Positions 7,920-15,863 of a stretch of 64,000 nt of DNA are shown here, one piece after another. Made by a program: the position numbers and the translations under genes. Source of the stretch: a virus; the IMG/VR virus record IMGVR_UViG_3300010397_000001, positions 20,365-84,364 of that record, one strand, 5' to 3'. The stretch's first letter is position 1. Each line of letters opens with the position of its first letter. The notes under the pieces are model-generated. The model had not been told where the DNA came from, made no database searches, and saw nothing but the letters and a program-made list of their open reading frames with translations.

Positions 7920-7963
7920 CCCAGGGTAGGGGCGAACTACCCAACGTCAAGATGATCTACGCA

Positions 7964-7987
7964 GGGGCCTCTACAGGCCCCTTTCTT
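7964..7987 (+). terminator. Intrinsic terminator after the glycosyltransferase
   Basis: GGGGCCT-CTAC-AGGCCCC hairpin (7964-7970 with 7975-7981) followed by TTTCTT. It separates the envelope module from the lipoprotein unit. Confidence 0.8.
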
Positions 7988-7995
7988 AACGTTCG

Positions 7996-8043
7996 TTCAG
8001 TTCATGAATTGAAGTCGGACAGAAGGGTCATTCAGGACATGAA
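7996..8043 (+). promoter_or_regulatory. Cluster of three TTCA-N5-TGAA sites before the lipoprotein gene
   Basis: Three perfect copies occur in 48 nt: 7996-8008, 8001-8013 (overlapping, together forming a near-perfect 18-bp palindrome) and 8031-8043, the last containing the ATG at 8039. They lie just after a terminator, where a promoter or operator is expected. Confidence 0.6.
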
Positions 8044-8371
8044 CAAAACCAGGTTGACGCTTGCAACGTTGGTGGTCGGTGCCGTGGTTTCTCTCACGGC
8101 TGGCTGCGGCGGTGGGAACGCGACGAGTGCAGATGTGACCGGCGTGACGGCGGTGAAGCCGGATGTGATCGAGGCATACAGCAATATCGACGGCTACCCC
8201 AACATCGTGGTGCTCTGCATCCACAAGGTGGCCTTCGCAACCACGCAGCGAAACGCCGGCCAGAACTTTGTCCGCGTACCGGAGCTGGACGTGACGCTGT
8301 GCCACGGCACACCATCCCCTTACAACCTCAACACGCCGAACGACGGCGCACCGCGACCGGCGTCAAGCTGA
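8039..8371 (+). CDS. Secreted lipoprotein, 110 aa
   Basis: I chose ATG 8039 because it creates a textbook lipoprotein signal: MNKTR, a hydrophobic core, then lipobox L-T-A-G-C with Cys at about residue 24 and a Gly-rich start of the mature part. The mature ~85 residues have two Cys and no known fold. Phage lipoproteins can act in superinfection exclusion at the cell surface. That role is inferred from class, not seen here. Confidence 0.75.
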   Translation: MNKTRLTLATLVVGAVVSLTAGCGGGNATSADVTGVTAVKPDVIEAYSNIDGYPNIVVLCIHKVAFATTQRNAGQNFVRVPELDVTLCHGTPSPYNLNTPNDGAPRPASS

Positions 8372-8529
8372 TGACAGAAGAGGAGTTAGCCAAACGCTTG
8401 AAGGCCGCACAGCCGGACGCACCTCAGCCGAAACAGTCGCGATGCAGCGGCTGCTATGACTCATTCAGTGGGCCGTGGTGTGAGAACTGTGACCAGTGGC
8501 CGTGTGTCTGCACGGACGACGCCAGCTAG
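8371..8529 (+). CDS. Cys-rich zinc microprotein, 52 aa
   Basis: ATG at 8371 shares a base with the previous stop (TGATG). The C-terminal half has six cysteines in the pattern CxxC...CxxC...CxC, typical of a treble-clef or ribbon metal site. The acidic helical N-terminus (EEELAKRL) may be a protein-binding helix. Function unknown. Confidence 0.6.
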   Translation: MTEEELAKRLKAAQPDAPQPKQSRCSGCYDSFSGPWCENCDQWPCVCTDDAS

Positions 8530-8616
8530 CGTCTGCTCGGGGCATCGGCGGGTGTCGGTGCCCCCTGCTGTCGATTAGGTGGTGAGGGCGTCGATCTGTA
8601 CTACATCTATTTCCGT

Positions 8617-8841
8617 GTGGTTGGCGGCTACATTCATGTAGTAAAAGCGCGAACGAGAGATCAAGCGCTTAACATGATTGCGCCAGTAAACGCATCTGGC
8701 GGAGCCAAGTTGTTCTTTGGATTGCCTACCTACCAAGAGGCAATGGCGTACATAGAAAGGCTGTCAGGGGATGAGCAAGTGGTTCACGGTTCACAGCCAC
8801 ACCAAGTTCAGCGTGATCGACGGGATGACCTCCCCACGTGA
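8617..8841 (+). CDS. Hypothetical protein, 74 aa
   Basis: GTG 8617 is the first standard start, but the frame codes sensibly further upstream, and a CTG at 8596 sits 8 nt after GGTGAGG, so the true N-terminus may be longer. The beta-rich N-terminus and helical middle are plausible. The last 71 bases overlap the start of the polymerase gene. No family recognised. Confidence 0.45.
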   Translation: MVGGYIHVVKARTRDQALNMIAPVNASGGAKLFFGLPTYQEAMAYIERLSGDEQVVHGSQPHQVQRDRRDDLPT

Positions 8842-11527
8842 CATGGTGGACAAGGCCGCAGCACTCGGTTACCCGGGGCTCGGCATCATCGATCACGGGA
8901 ACATGGCCGCCACCGTCCAGCTCTACACGCATGCCAAGAAGCGTGGCATCTTGCCTTACCCTGGCTTCGAGGGATACATCGTCGATCCCAACGCTGATGA
9001 TCCGATGGCCGGCACCAACGCCAGGTTCCACATTGGACTGCTCGCACTTGACTTCATCGGGTACAAGGCGCTTGTTCGGTTCAACAGTCTTTCGCATACG
9101 AGGCCGCGGTTCAACAGGTTTCCTCGCTTGACGGTCAACGACCTCGCGCAGCTGGGTGATGAAGCCGGTGAACATGTTGTACTCCTTACCGGCTGTTACT
9201 TCGGCTTGTTGCAGCAACGACTGACCAGCGAGGGGCTGAAGCCGGCACAGCGTGTGCTGAAGTTCTACGCCAAGCACTTCCCACATACCTTCGTGGAGTT
9301 GCAAAACCACGGCATCACGCACAACGACGGCGGGGCGATAGCCGATGACGACGAGATGGTCAGCGAGTTGGTAGCCATGGCGGAGCACGCGGGGCTACCG
9401 ACCATCATCACGTCGGACAGCCACTACACGGACCAGCGCCAGAAAGTCGCTCACGCAATGATGAAGCAGATGGTCTACGGTGGGGCAGAGGACGCCTTCC
9501 CCGGTGACAGCATGCATCTCCCGTCCGCTGACTGGATCCGTGGTTACTTCCCCCGCGATGTGTGGCGTAAGGCGTTGGAGTCCAACAAGTGGCTGATCGA
9601 GAATCACCGCCTGGTCATCCCGCAGCTCGATGCTTACAGGGCTTACCTGCCCAAGGTGACCACCAAGGACCCGAACAGAGTGCTGGCCAAGCTGTGTTAC
9701 GCGGCGCTCGACAAGATGGAGCTGAAGCCGGCACAGTACAAGAAACGTTTTAACGCGCTGAACAATGAGCTGTCCGTTATCAAGGACGTGGGACAGGCCA
9801 ACTACTTCCTCATCGTGCAGAAGATCATTCAGTATTGCAAGGAAAAGGGGATCTGTGTCGAGGCTCGTGGTTCGGCCAACGGGTCGTTCGTGTGCTACCT
9901 GCTCGGCATCATCTCGGTCGACTCGGTGACGTGGGATCTGTGGTTCGAGCGGTTCCTGTCGCGTGACCGCATCAAGCCGCCGGACGTCGACATCGATGTA
10001 GAGGATGAACGACGTGACGAGCTGGTGCGCTGGATCGGTACGCAGTGGCCGACTCTGCGAATCGGGTCGTGGGGCGCGCTTGGTTCATCGGCCGACAACC
10101 CTGAGCGTGGTTCAGTGCTGGTGTCCTACGTGTCGTACCTTCGGCGTCTGTGCGAGGCGAAGGCGCGTGACATCATCACACAGCGCGGGGGTCGGGCATC
10201 CGAGATAGGCCCCTACTCGCACGCCTTGTTCGCTAACAGATATGGCAAGGTCGAGAGCATCGAAGATATCGCGCGGATCAACATTGAGCACTACCAAGCG
10301 ATTCGAGAGCTAGCCGACATGGGCAGCGTCTACAAGTCGTACGGCAAGCACGCTGCCGGCGTACTCCTGGGGACAGACGAGCTACCGATCGCCGATGTCA
10401 TCCCCTCGATGCTGATCGCATCGTCCGATTCACTGGTGACACAGTTCGACATGGACGACGTGGAGCAGTGGGGGCTCCAGAAGCTTGACATCCTGGGCCA
10501 GGCAACGCTGACCGTCATGCGCCGATGCCAGGAGATGATTGGTCGTCCTGACCCCACAGACTTCGAGTGGATCCCCAACGACGACAAGGATGCGTGCCGG
10601 ATCCTGCGCGAAGGCAAGACAGACAACGGCATCTTTCACTTCGAGGGATGGACGAAAGCCAAGGGCGGGCAGGAACTGGGCATCAAGTCCACAAAGGACG
10701 CCATCGTTGCTGGTGCCTTGTACATGCCTGGAGTAGATGAAGTCAGCAAGTCGCAGTACCTCCGCTCTCGCAAAGATCCGGCCTACAAGCAGAAGCTCAT
10801 GCAGAGGGCCAGAAACACCCACCAGATCGTCGCTGACGTGTTGGCGGAAACGAATGGTGTCATGGTGTACCAGGAGCACCCGCTAGTGATCCTGCGACGC
10901 CTGGGGATGTCGATTGAGTCCATCAACACGCTTTACAAGATCTTGAAGGACAGCGGTAGTGGTGCCATCGAGCGCAACAAGGACCGGCTGACGTCGATCC
11001 GCGCTGAGTACGACAAGGTGTGCCTGGCCGAAGGAGTAAACGACCACGATGGATTGTGGCACGCCATCATCGGGTTCCAGTCTTATGGCTTCAACAAGTC
11101 TCACGCTACTGGCTACGGCATCCGGTCCTACCGGTGCGCGTACCTAAAGGCGCACTACACGCTGGAGTTCATGACGGCACTGTTGTCCGTGTGGGCCGGC
11201 AGGGACAAAGAGGTGCTGTACGCCAGGGAAGCCCGGAGGGTCGGTCTGCGGCTGCTACCTCCGCATGTCAACATCAGCGGAGCATCGTGGACCATCGACC
11301 GCAAGTACAAGGCGATCAGGAAGGGTCTCGTGTCCATCAAGGGCATCGGTGACACTTCGGCTGCTGAGATAGCGGCCAACGCGCCATACACCTCGATCAC
11401 TGATCTGGTGACCAGATGCAGCGGTCGGGCGGTGTCCGGCGGCAACGAGTACATCAAGACCGGGAACATCAGTGGCAAGCTGTTCACACTCCTAGAAGCA
11501 GGAGCGCTTGACGGCTTGCCCAAGTAG
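8771..11527 (+). CDS. dnaE: DNA polymerase III alpha subunit (replicative, DnaE-type)
   Basis: ATG after CAGGGG. The N-terminal PHP domain keeps its metal residues (HSHT at 8-11, DH at 41-42, DSHY near 216), so it may proofread. The C-family palm has P-D-V-D-I-D (D405, D407) and the third aspartate in Q-K-L-D-I-L-G (D573). RGSANGS and FNKSHATGYG are the usual nucleotide and thumb motifs. At 918 residues it is shorter than bacterial DnaE (about 1160) and appears to lack the C-terminal OB and tau-binding regions, as in other phage alpha subunits. It is the main replicase. A terminator follows. Confidence 0.93.
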   Translation: MSKWFTVHSHTKFSVIDGMTSPRDMVDKAAALGYPGLGIIDHGNMAATVQLYTHAKKRGILPYPGFEGYIVDPNADDPMAGTNARFHIGLLALDFIGYKALVRFNSLSHTRPRFNRFPRLTVNDLAQLGDEAGEHVVLLTGCYFGLLQQRLTSEGLKPAQRVLKFYAKHFPHTFVELQNHGITHNDGGAIADDDEMVSELVAMAEHAGLPTIITSDSHYTDQRQKVAHAMMKQMVYGGAEDAFPGDSMHLPSADWIRGYFPRDVWRKALESNKWLIENHRLVIPQLDAYRAYLPKVTTKDPNRVLAKLCYAALDKMELKPAQYKKRFNALNNELSVIKDVGQANYFLIVQKIIQYCKEKGICVEARGSANGSFVCYLLGIISVDSVTWDLWFERFLSRDRIKPPDVDIDVEDERRDELVRWIGTQWPTLRIGSWGALGSSADNPERGSVLVSYVSYLRRLCEAKARDIITQRGGRASEIGPYSHALFANRYGKVESIEDIARINIEHYQAIRELADMGSVYKSYGKHAAGVLLGTDELPIADVIPSMLIASSDSLVTQFDMDDVEQWGLQKLDILGQATLTVMRRCQEMIGRPDPTDFEWIPNDDKDACRILREGKTDNGIFHFEGWTKAKGGQELGIKSTKDAIVAGALYMPGVDEVSKSQYLRSRKDPAYKQKLMQRARNTHQIVADVLAETNGVMVYQEHPLVILRRLGMSIESINTLYKILKDSGSGAIERNKDRLTSIRAEYDKVCLAEGVNDHDGLWHAIIGFQSYGFNKSHATGYGIRSYRCAYLKAHYTLEFMTALLSVWAGRDKEVLYAREARRVGLRLLPPHVNISGASWTIDRKYKAIRKGLVSIKGIGDTSAAEIAANAPYTSITDLVTRCSGRAVSGGNEYIKTGNISGKLFTLLEAGALDGLPK

Positions 11528-11561
11528 ATGTTCAATACGTAAACGAAGGTGACGAGAGCAG

Positions 11562-11597
11562 GGCCGCCCATCTCCGGTGGGCGGCCTTCGTTGTTTT
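11562..11597 (+). terminator. Intrinsic terminator after the polymerase
   Basis: Perfect 9-bp stem GGCCGCCCA/TGGGCGGCC (11562-11570 with 11578-11586), 7-nt loop, then TTCGTTGTTTT. It closes the polymerase unit. Confidence 0.85.
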
Positions 11598-11610
11598 AGG
11601 AGGGAGCTAC

Positions 11611-11964
11611 ATGCCAGTCAGGCGGCCAGACCCATACCCGAAGTCCTACGTCTCTACCTACTGCTGGAACATGTGGCTCCGCTGTACCCGTCGATCCCCC
11701 ATAGCCAGCTTCAAGGGCAACTGTGTGCGTTGTCGTCGAGAAGGGATTCTCGGCTATGACCTACTGCATGCGGGTGACCTACGCCCCACCAACATCTTTT
11801 GCTTCAGAGCTGGCTGCTACAAGGGTGGTGCATATGAAGATAAAGAAATATCCCCCACCAGAAAGAGGATGGCACCGAAGGGCGGCGTGCCGCGACTTCG
11901 ATCCGGCGATGTGGGATCTGGACGGCGAAAAGGTCGACCACCCCATCGCTCAAGAGATATGTAA
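11611..11964 (+). CDS. Basic Cys-containing protein, 117 aa, overlapping whiB
   Basis: A strong ribosome binding site (AGGAGGGAG) precedes ATG 11611. Residues 1-75 look real, with a zinc-type pattern CVRC ... CFRAGC. The last ~43 residues, which overlap the WhiB gene by 131 nt in another frame, are a low-complexity basic run, as expected of a shadow frame. Either this is a real long overlap or an undetected frameshift extended the frame. No family recognised. Confidence 0.45.
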   Translation: MPVRRPDPYPKSYVSTYCWNMWLRCTRRSPIASFKGNCVRCRREGILGYDLLHAGDLRPTNIFCFRAGCYKGGAYEDKEISPTRKRMAPKGGVPRLRSGDVGSGRRKGRPPHRSRDM

Positions 11965-12280
11965 CTCCGCCTGCCCTGTCCGTAGGGACTGTTTGCTCGA
12001 CGCGTTGACCACATTGCATCAAACCGACCTTGGCCCCCGCTCCGATGTCGGTGTGATACGCGGTGGCATCAGGATGCGAGAAGGATGGAAGAGCCGTTCC
12101 ATCTGTCTAATGTGCACACTGTATGTCTGCAACAGTGACACCCCCTCGATCTGTTATAGCTGTAGGAAGTACCGGCCGTGTGGAGGTGGCTGCGGTAGAG
12201 GTGTGTGGCGCCGAAGCTCAGCCAAGTACTGCGAGACGTGTGAAAAAGAGATGGCCGAACGAGGAGAGCTTGCGGCATGA
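11834..12280 (+). CDS. whiB: WhiB-family iron-sulfur regulator with Cys-rich extension
   Basis: I chose ATG 11834, after AGGGTGG; the longer frame upstream is poor. The four cluster ligands fit the family spacing: C19, then C43-x3-C47-x5-C53. The downstream turn is G-V-I-R-G-G (73-78) rather than the usual GVWGG. After this 80-residue WhiB core come nine extra cysteines (91-136) in CxxC pairs, probably one or two zinc sites. WhiB proteins bind the sigma factor of actinobacterial RNA polymerase, so this likely redirects host transcription. The TGA overlaps the recA-like ATG. Confidence 0.85.
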   Translation: MKIKKYPPPERGWHRRAACRDFDPAMWDLDGEKVDHPIAQEICNSACPVRRDCLLDALTTLHQTDLGPRSDVGVIRGGIRMREGWKSRSICLMCTLYVCNSDTPSICYSCRKYRPCGGGCGRGVWRRSSAKYCETCEKEMAERGELAA

Positions 12281-13431
12281 GCAAGGCGCAGGAACTGGCC
12301 AAGATGATCAATAAGGAGTTCGGCACCAACACGGTCAGGATGGGCAGTGATTCAACTCTTGAAGTGAAGTATGTATCAACAGGGTTGACACCGTTCGACG
12401 TCTGGCTCGGTGGTGGCTGGGCTCGTGGGCGTTTCATCCAGATCACCGGGAACTACAGCACTCTGAAGTCATACATCGCGCTACACGCCATCGCCGAGGT
12501 GCAGCGGCAGAACGGTGTCGCCGCACTGATAGACACGGAGCACGCCTTCGACCCTGACTGGGCAACGGTCATCGGCGTGGACGTGGACAAGCTGATACTT
12601 CAGCAGCCGGCAACAGGTGAAGAGGCCATAGACATCGCTCAGGTGTTGGTGGCAAACGAGATCGACCTCATCGTGTTCGACTCTATCGCTGCGACGCTTC
12701 CCCAGCAGGAAGCCAATAAGCGTCTGTCCAAGGAGAACATCCAGCCAGCGCGGCTGGCCGCTCTGATGTCTGCCGCCTGTCGTCGTTTGACCGCCGCAAA
12801 CCGTCGTACAGCCATCATCTGGGTAAACCAGCTACGCGAACAGGTGGGAGTGACGTTCGGCCCCACAGAGAAGGCCACAGGGGGACGCGCGATGGGGTAC
12901 TACGCGAGCACCATCGTGAACATCCGAAAGGTCGGTAGCGAATTCGAGACCGTCACGACGGACGACGGCAACAAGACAGTGAAGAGCAAGCGCCTTCTCT
13001 TCCAGAGCTTCAAGGCCACCTTGGAAAAGTCGAAGCTTTCCGCTCCGTGGACAGAGTTGTTCTTCGACTTCAACCTAGTCATGGGTGGTGAGATTGATGT
13101 CGTGAAGTATGTCTTCGCGCAGTGCGTGGACCTGAGCATCATCAAGCAGGAAGGCCGGTCATGGGTGTACGAAAAGGTCCGCGCCGTGGGAAGGGAAGCG
13201 TTCCTGCGGAGGATGACCGAGGACACCCAGCTTCTGATGACGCTGGAGAACCTGGTACGGGAAGCCAACTCCCTGCCTCCCTCCAGCTCCCCGCATGGAA
13301 AGTCAACACACCGCAGCAGGAAGGTCGCCGCGTCGAGCGGCTCATCGCGAAAGAAAGGGGCGCGAGGCTCCACCCGAACAGCGGTGCAGGCCGCATCAAA
13401 CGGGACGCGTCGAATGAAGAAGACCTCTTAG
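12277..13431 (+). CDS. RecA/UvsX-like recombinase with altered Walker A
   Basis: ATG in an ATGA overlap. The core matches RecA: ALIDTEHAFDP, QPATGEEA, DLIVFDSIAA (Walker B), NQLREQVGVTFGP and GGRAMGYYAS. In the P-loop, G58-N-Y-S-T-L-K-S65 has leucine where GxxxxGKS/T has its second glycine. RecA proteins use this loop to bind ATP, so hydrolysis may be changed. The C-terminal ~70 residues are basic and Ser-rich, unlike the acidic tail of bacterial RecA. It is expected to act in recombination-dependent replication with the SSB and nucleases here. Confidence 0.85.
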   Translation: MSKAQELAKMINKEFGTNTVRMGSDSTLEVKYVSTGLTPFDVWLGGGWARGRFIQITGNYSTLKSYIALHAIAEVQRQNGVAALIDTEHAFDPDWATVIGVDVDKLILQQPATGEEAIDIAQVLVANEIDLIVFDSIAATLPQQEANKRLSKENIQPARLAALMSAACRRLTAANRRTAIIWVNQLREQVGVTFGPTEKATGGRAMGYYASTIVNIRKVGSEFETVTTDDGNKTVKSKRLLFQSFKATLEKSKLSAPWTELFFDFNLVMGGEIDVVKYVFAQCVDLSIIKQEGRSWVYEKVRAVGREAFLRRMTEDTQLLMTLENLVREANSLPPSSSPHGKSTHRSRKVAASSGSSRKKGARGSTRTAVQAASNGTRRMKKTS

Positions 13432-13452
13432 AGATCAAAAACGCACGACGTG

Positions 13453-13465
13453 TTCACACCATGAA
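13453..13465 (+). promoter_or_regulatory. TTCA-N5-TGAA site at a start codon
   Basis: Perfect copy with the ATG at 13461 inside it, the same geometry as at the lipoprotein gene (8031-8043). It lies in the short gap after the recombinase gene. Confidence 0.35.
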
Positions 13466-13583
13466 AGGAGCAGACCTTAGCGACCTGTACACCCAAGCGT
13501 TGAACCTGGGCAGGGATCCGTTGTACGTCATCAGGTTCGAGGAAGCCGGCATCGAGGTCGAATGCCGAATCAGGAGGTTGTGA
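13461..13583 (+). CDS. Small hypothetical protein, 40 aa
   Basis: ATG 13461 (GTG 13449 is possible). The short product ends with a pattern (D-P-L-Y-V-I-R-F-E-E-A-G-I-E-V-E) typical of a small beta-hairpin domain, but I cannot name the family. It is coupled to the next gene by TGATG. The same frame is open far upstream inside the recombinase gene, which I treat as a shadow. Confidence 0.45.
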   Translation: MKGADLSDLYTQALNLGRDPLYVIRFEEAGIEVECRIRRL

Positions 13584-13858
13584 TGGAAGAACAGGAACGG
13601 CAGCGCGAGGAAGTGTTTGCTGCACTGGAAGCGAAAACCGCCTACGAATGGGATGAGGACCCGCGCAACGGCCTTCGTATCGTGAGTTGGTCCGACTATG
13701 GATGGGCGGCCAACAAGGGCGGCCACGGAACACGCGAATCACGTGTCACGTGGAAACAGTTCGAGAGATACCGGGCCGGTGCGACGGTTCAGCTCAAGCC
13801 AGGGTTCACGTGGGACACGGCCGACGGCATCACGCCGAAGGTGGTCGCCGATGAGTGA
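13583..13858 (+). CDS. Hypothetical protein, 91 aa
   Basis: ATG 13583 shares a base with the previous stop and has GGAGG (13572-13576) upstream. The product has a helical acidic N-terminus and a Trp/Gly-rich middle. No domain recognised. Its end overlaps the next start (13851). Confidence 0.55.
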   Translation: MEEQERQREEVFAALEAKTAYEWDEDPRNGLRIVSWSDYGWAANKGGHGTRESRVTWKQFERYRAGATVQLKPGFTWDTADGITPKVVADE

Positions 13859-14246
13859 TTACGACGTCGGTGATATTGAGTTGATGAAGTCAAGAGTCAA
13901 CTCGCGCATGTGCGACACGTGTGCCTTCCGCAAGGGGGTGATGTCGCCTGACTCTCTACGCGAGATCATCGGGTTCAGGCTGCGGAAGGGCACGTTCCTA
14001 CCGTGCCACAGCACACATCCTCCGCTTGCTCCGCAGGGCTGGACCAAAGCGGCCATCTGCCGAGGGTTCTTCAACGGACACCATAATGTAGGGGTGTTGA
14101 AGGTCATGAAGCAACTCTGGGGCTTCGTGTTCGTAGACCCTCCGAAGGAGCATGATGTCGCTGAAGAGGACTCTGGATCGGCTGATGGATTCAGGGAAGA
14201 TAGTCACACCGAGGTATCTGAAGTTCCTCGCAGAGCACGGAGATGA
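13851..14246 (+). CDS. Cys/His metal-binding phage protein, 131 aa
   Basis: ATG 13851, overlapping the preceding gene by 8 nt. Residues ~23-80 show the arrangement CDTCAFR ... FLPCH ... ICRGFFN, a CxxC-x-FR / CH / C-x-GF signature I recall from many small phage proteins of unknown function. It probably binds zinc or an iron-sulfur cluster. The acidic C-terminus overlaps the nuclease gene. Confidence 0.6.
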   Translation: MSDYDVGDIELMKSRVNSRMCDTCAFRKGVMSPDSLREIIGFRLRKGTFLPCHSTHPPLAPQGWTKAAICRGFFNGHHNVGVLKVMKQLWGFVFVDPPKEHDVAEEDSGSADGFREDSHTEVSEVPRRARR

Positions 14247-14961
14247 CCCATATCCGCCGTGGGTCGTCGACGTCATCGCTGAGCAACTGAAGAAGACTCC
14301 GCGTGACAGGTCTGGGACGTTCAGCGCTGCATCGGCAGGTGCATGTCTTCGCGCCCAAGAGCTGGAATACCTGGGCGCCGGCCCTACCGACCTGACCGGA
14401 GAGGTGTCGCCTGGTCTGATGGCCATCTTCAAGGATGGCAAGTGGCGGCACCTCAAGTGGCAGGCCGACCTGTTAGCCGCCGGCATCATCGAAGAGATTG
14501 AGTACTCGGCGCCGTGGCGGTCCAAGAGGGCTGTAGGGACGCTGGACGGCCTGGGGGTAGTGCCGGATACCCACGGCGTTGGTTCGTGGCGTGGTGAACT
14601 CTTCGGGGCGGAACTAAAGGGGGTCAACGCGTGGCAGTACCCCAAGCTAGTGTCTGCTCCATACCCCAAAGAAGACCACATGCGCCAGGTGCACCGGTAC
14701 TTCGTACTGACGGGTGTTCGGCTCTTCAGCGTCATCTACGAAAACAAGTCCACACAGGACTTCCACGAGTGGGTGGTGCGTCCCATCCCGCGCTTGTTGG
14801 ATGAAAGCCGTCAGGAACTTGAGGAGTTGAATCGTGCAGTCGAGCGGAAAGAACTTCACCGGATACTCGCACCCTGCCGGCACCGGTCTGGAAAGCAGTG
14901 GGAGGGATGCAAATTCTCAGGAGAGGACGGTCCCTGCGAATCAGCCGGTACTTGGCTATGA
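14152..14961 (+). CDS. Cas4/RecB-like PD-(D/E)XK nuclease with Fe-S cysteines
   Basis: ATG with GAAGGAG upstream. The catalytic core reads G-T-L-D-G (D132), then A-E-L-K-G (E154, K156), preceded by a candidate RecB-type His (H100) and followed by the helix H-x-x-Q-x-H-R-Y. One cysteine at 65 and three near the end (C242, C253, C262) match the 1+3 arrangement of Cas4/AddB iron-sulfur nucleases. It is likely a 5'-3' exonuclease processing ends for the recombinase encoded just upstream. Confidence 0.75.
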   Translation: MMSLKRTLDRLMDSGKIVTPRYLKFLAEHGDDPYPPWVVDVIAEQLKKTPRDRSGTFSAASAGACLRAQELEYLGAGPTDLTGEVSPGLMAIFKDGKWRHLKWQADLLAAGIIEEIEYSAPWRSKRAVGTLDGLGVVPDTHGVGSWRGELFGAELKGVNAWQYPKLVSAPYPKEDHMRQVHRYFVLTGVRLFSVIYENKSTQDFHEWVVRPIPRLLDESRQELEELNRAVERKELHRILAPCRHRSGKQWEGCKFSGEDGPCESAGTWL

Positions 14962-15199
14962 CTACTGGCGCCTGCTCGGTAGGCCGAACGCGGTAGGCGT
15001 CATGTGCGAACAGGACCAGTCGCACTACGAGGAGTTGCTGCGTCACGCCGACAACTGTCCCATGCTTTCGGCTGGGCCGTACGGAGGTAGGAAGTATCGC
15101 TCGCCGAGCCGTGGTGTGTACCTCAGCGAAGCGTCCTACATCAGGTGGAAGTGCATGAAGGGCAATCACATCCGACCTCGTTCCATGTCGAGCTACTGA
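14834..15199 (+). CDS. Hypothetical protein, 121 aa
   Basis: GTG 14834 has a very good ribosome binding site (GAGGAG) but lies 128 nt inside the nuclease gene. ATG 15001 is the conservative alternative and would give 65 residues. The second half (C...C, Y/R-rich) looks coding. No family recognised. TGATG links it to the next gene. Confidence 0.45.
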   Translation: MQSSGKNFTGYSHPAGTGLESSGRDANSQERTVPANQPVLGYDYWRLLGRPNAVGVMCEQDQSHYEELLRHADNCPMLSAGPYGGRKYRSPSRGVYLSEASYIRWKCMKGNHIRPRSMSSY

Positions 15200-15591
15200 T
15201 GCTGATCAAGAAGCGGCCGACCGCACCTCGCCATTCACTGCGTAAATTCACGTTGGGGACAGGGCTGCCTAGCCTCATGCTCTTGGAAGCCGAAGTGCAG
15301 GATATGTGGGACGTCTTGTTGGGGCGCAAGGAACCTCCGTACTGGAACGGCACCAGCACCCTGATGGAAGTGGCCGACGCATTTTTCGCTCGGGCCAGCG
15401 AGATCACCGCGCTGATTCAGGAAGCGGAGCGTAAGGGAGTCGGCATCTCCCCGTCCTACAAGCGGTTCAGGACAGGCGCTCTTCGAACCTTCATGGAAGC
15501 GGCCAAGCGGTCCGCAGATCTTGGCAGCCGTCGCATCACCGTGGACCAACTGGAGTTCGAGCAAGCAAGGCTAGGAAGGGAATCAGCATGA
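15199..15591 (+). CDS. Hypothetical helical protein, 130 aa
   Basis: ATG in a TGATG overlap. The basic N-terminus is followed by mostly helical sequence, with conserved-looking W-D-V-L-L-G and E-A-A-K-R-S segments. No recognised domain. The ATGA at its end couples it to the next gene, all within the nuclease/resolvase operon. Confidence 0.55.
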   Translation: MLIKKRPTAPRHSLRKFTLGTGLPSLMLLEAEVQDMWDVLLGRKEPPYWNGTSTLMEVADAFFARASEITALIQEAERKGVGISPSYKRFRTGALRTFMEAAKRSADLGSRRITVDQLEFEQARLGRESA

Positions 15592-15863
15592 TTACTGAGA
15601 TGTGCTGGGATCCGGACAACCCACTTGAGGCAGTGGAGTTCCTAGGCCAGGGCAGGTGGTTCTTCTGGCGCGAAGGTGATTCCCTGATCATCTCGGCGCT
15701 CGACTTCATGCCAGCAACAGTGAAGACGATGGGCCGCATTTTCGCACAGAACAGCTTGAACGAAGTGGACCCACACAGCCAGCGAACGATGATCGTCACT
15801 CCTGGACAGTGGATCGAGTTCGACGGGGCAACGTTCGGATATGGGAGGAGAGACAAGGGGTGA
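15588..15863 (+). CDS. Hypothetical protein, 91 aa
   Basis: ATG in an ATGA overlap, preceded by AGGAAGGGA. Beta-rich with several Trp and Phe residues (RWFFW) and a W-I-E-F-D-G-A-T-F-G strand pair near the end. It may be a small beta-barrel. Function unknown. Confidence 0.6.
   Translation: MITEMCWDPDNPLEAVEFLGQGRWFFWREGDSLIISALDFMPATVKTMGRIFAQNSLNEVDPHSQRTMIVTPGQWIEFDGATFGYGRRDKG

Noticed and set aside
12351-12363. Using single intragenic TTCA-N5-TGAA copies as promoters
   Set aside because: Individually they fit ordinary codons; only their total number is unusual, so they are reported as one genome-wide finding rather than as features.
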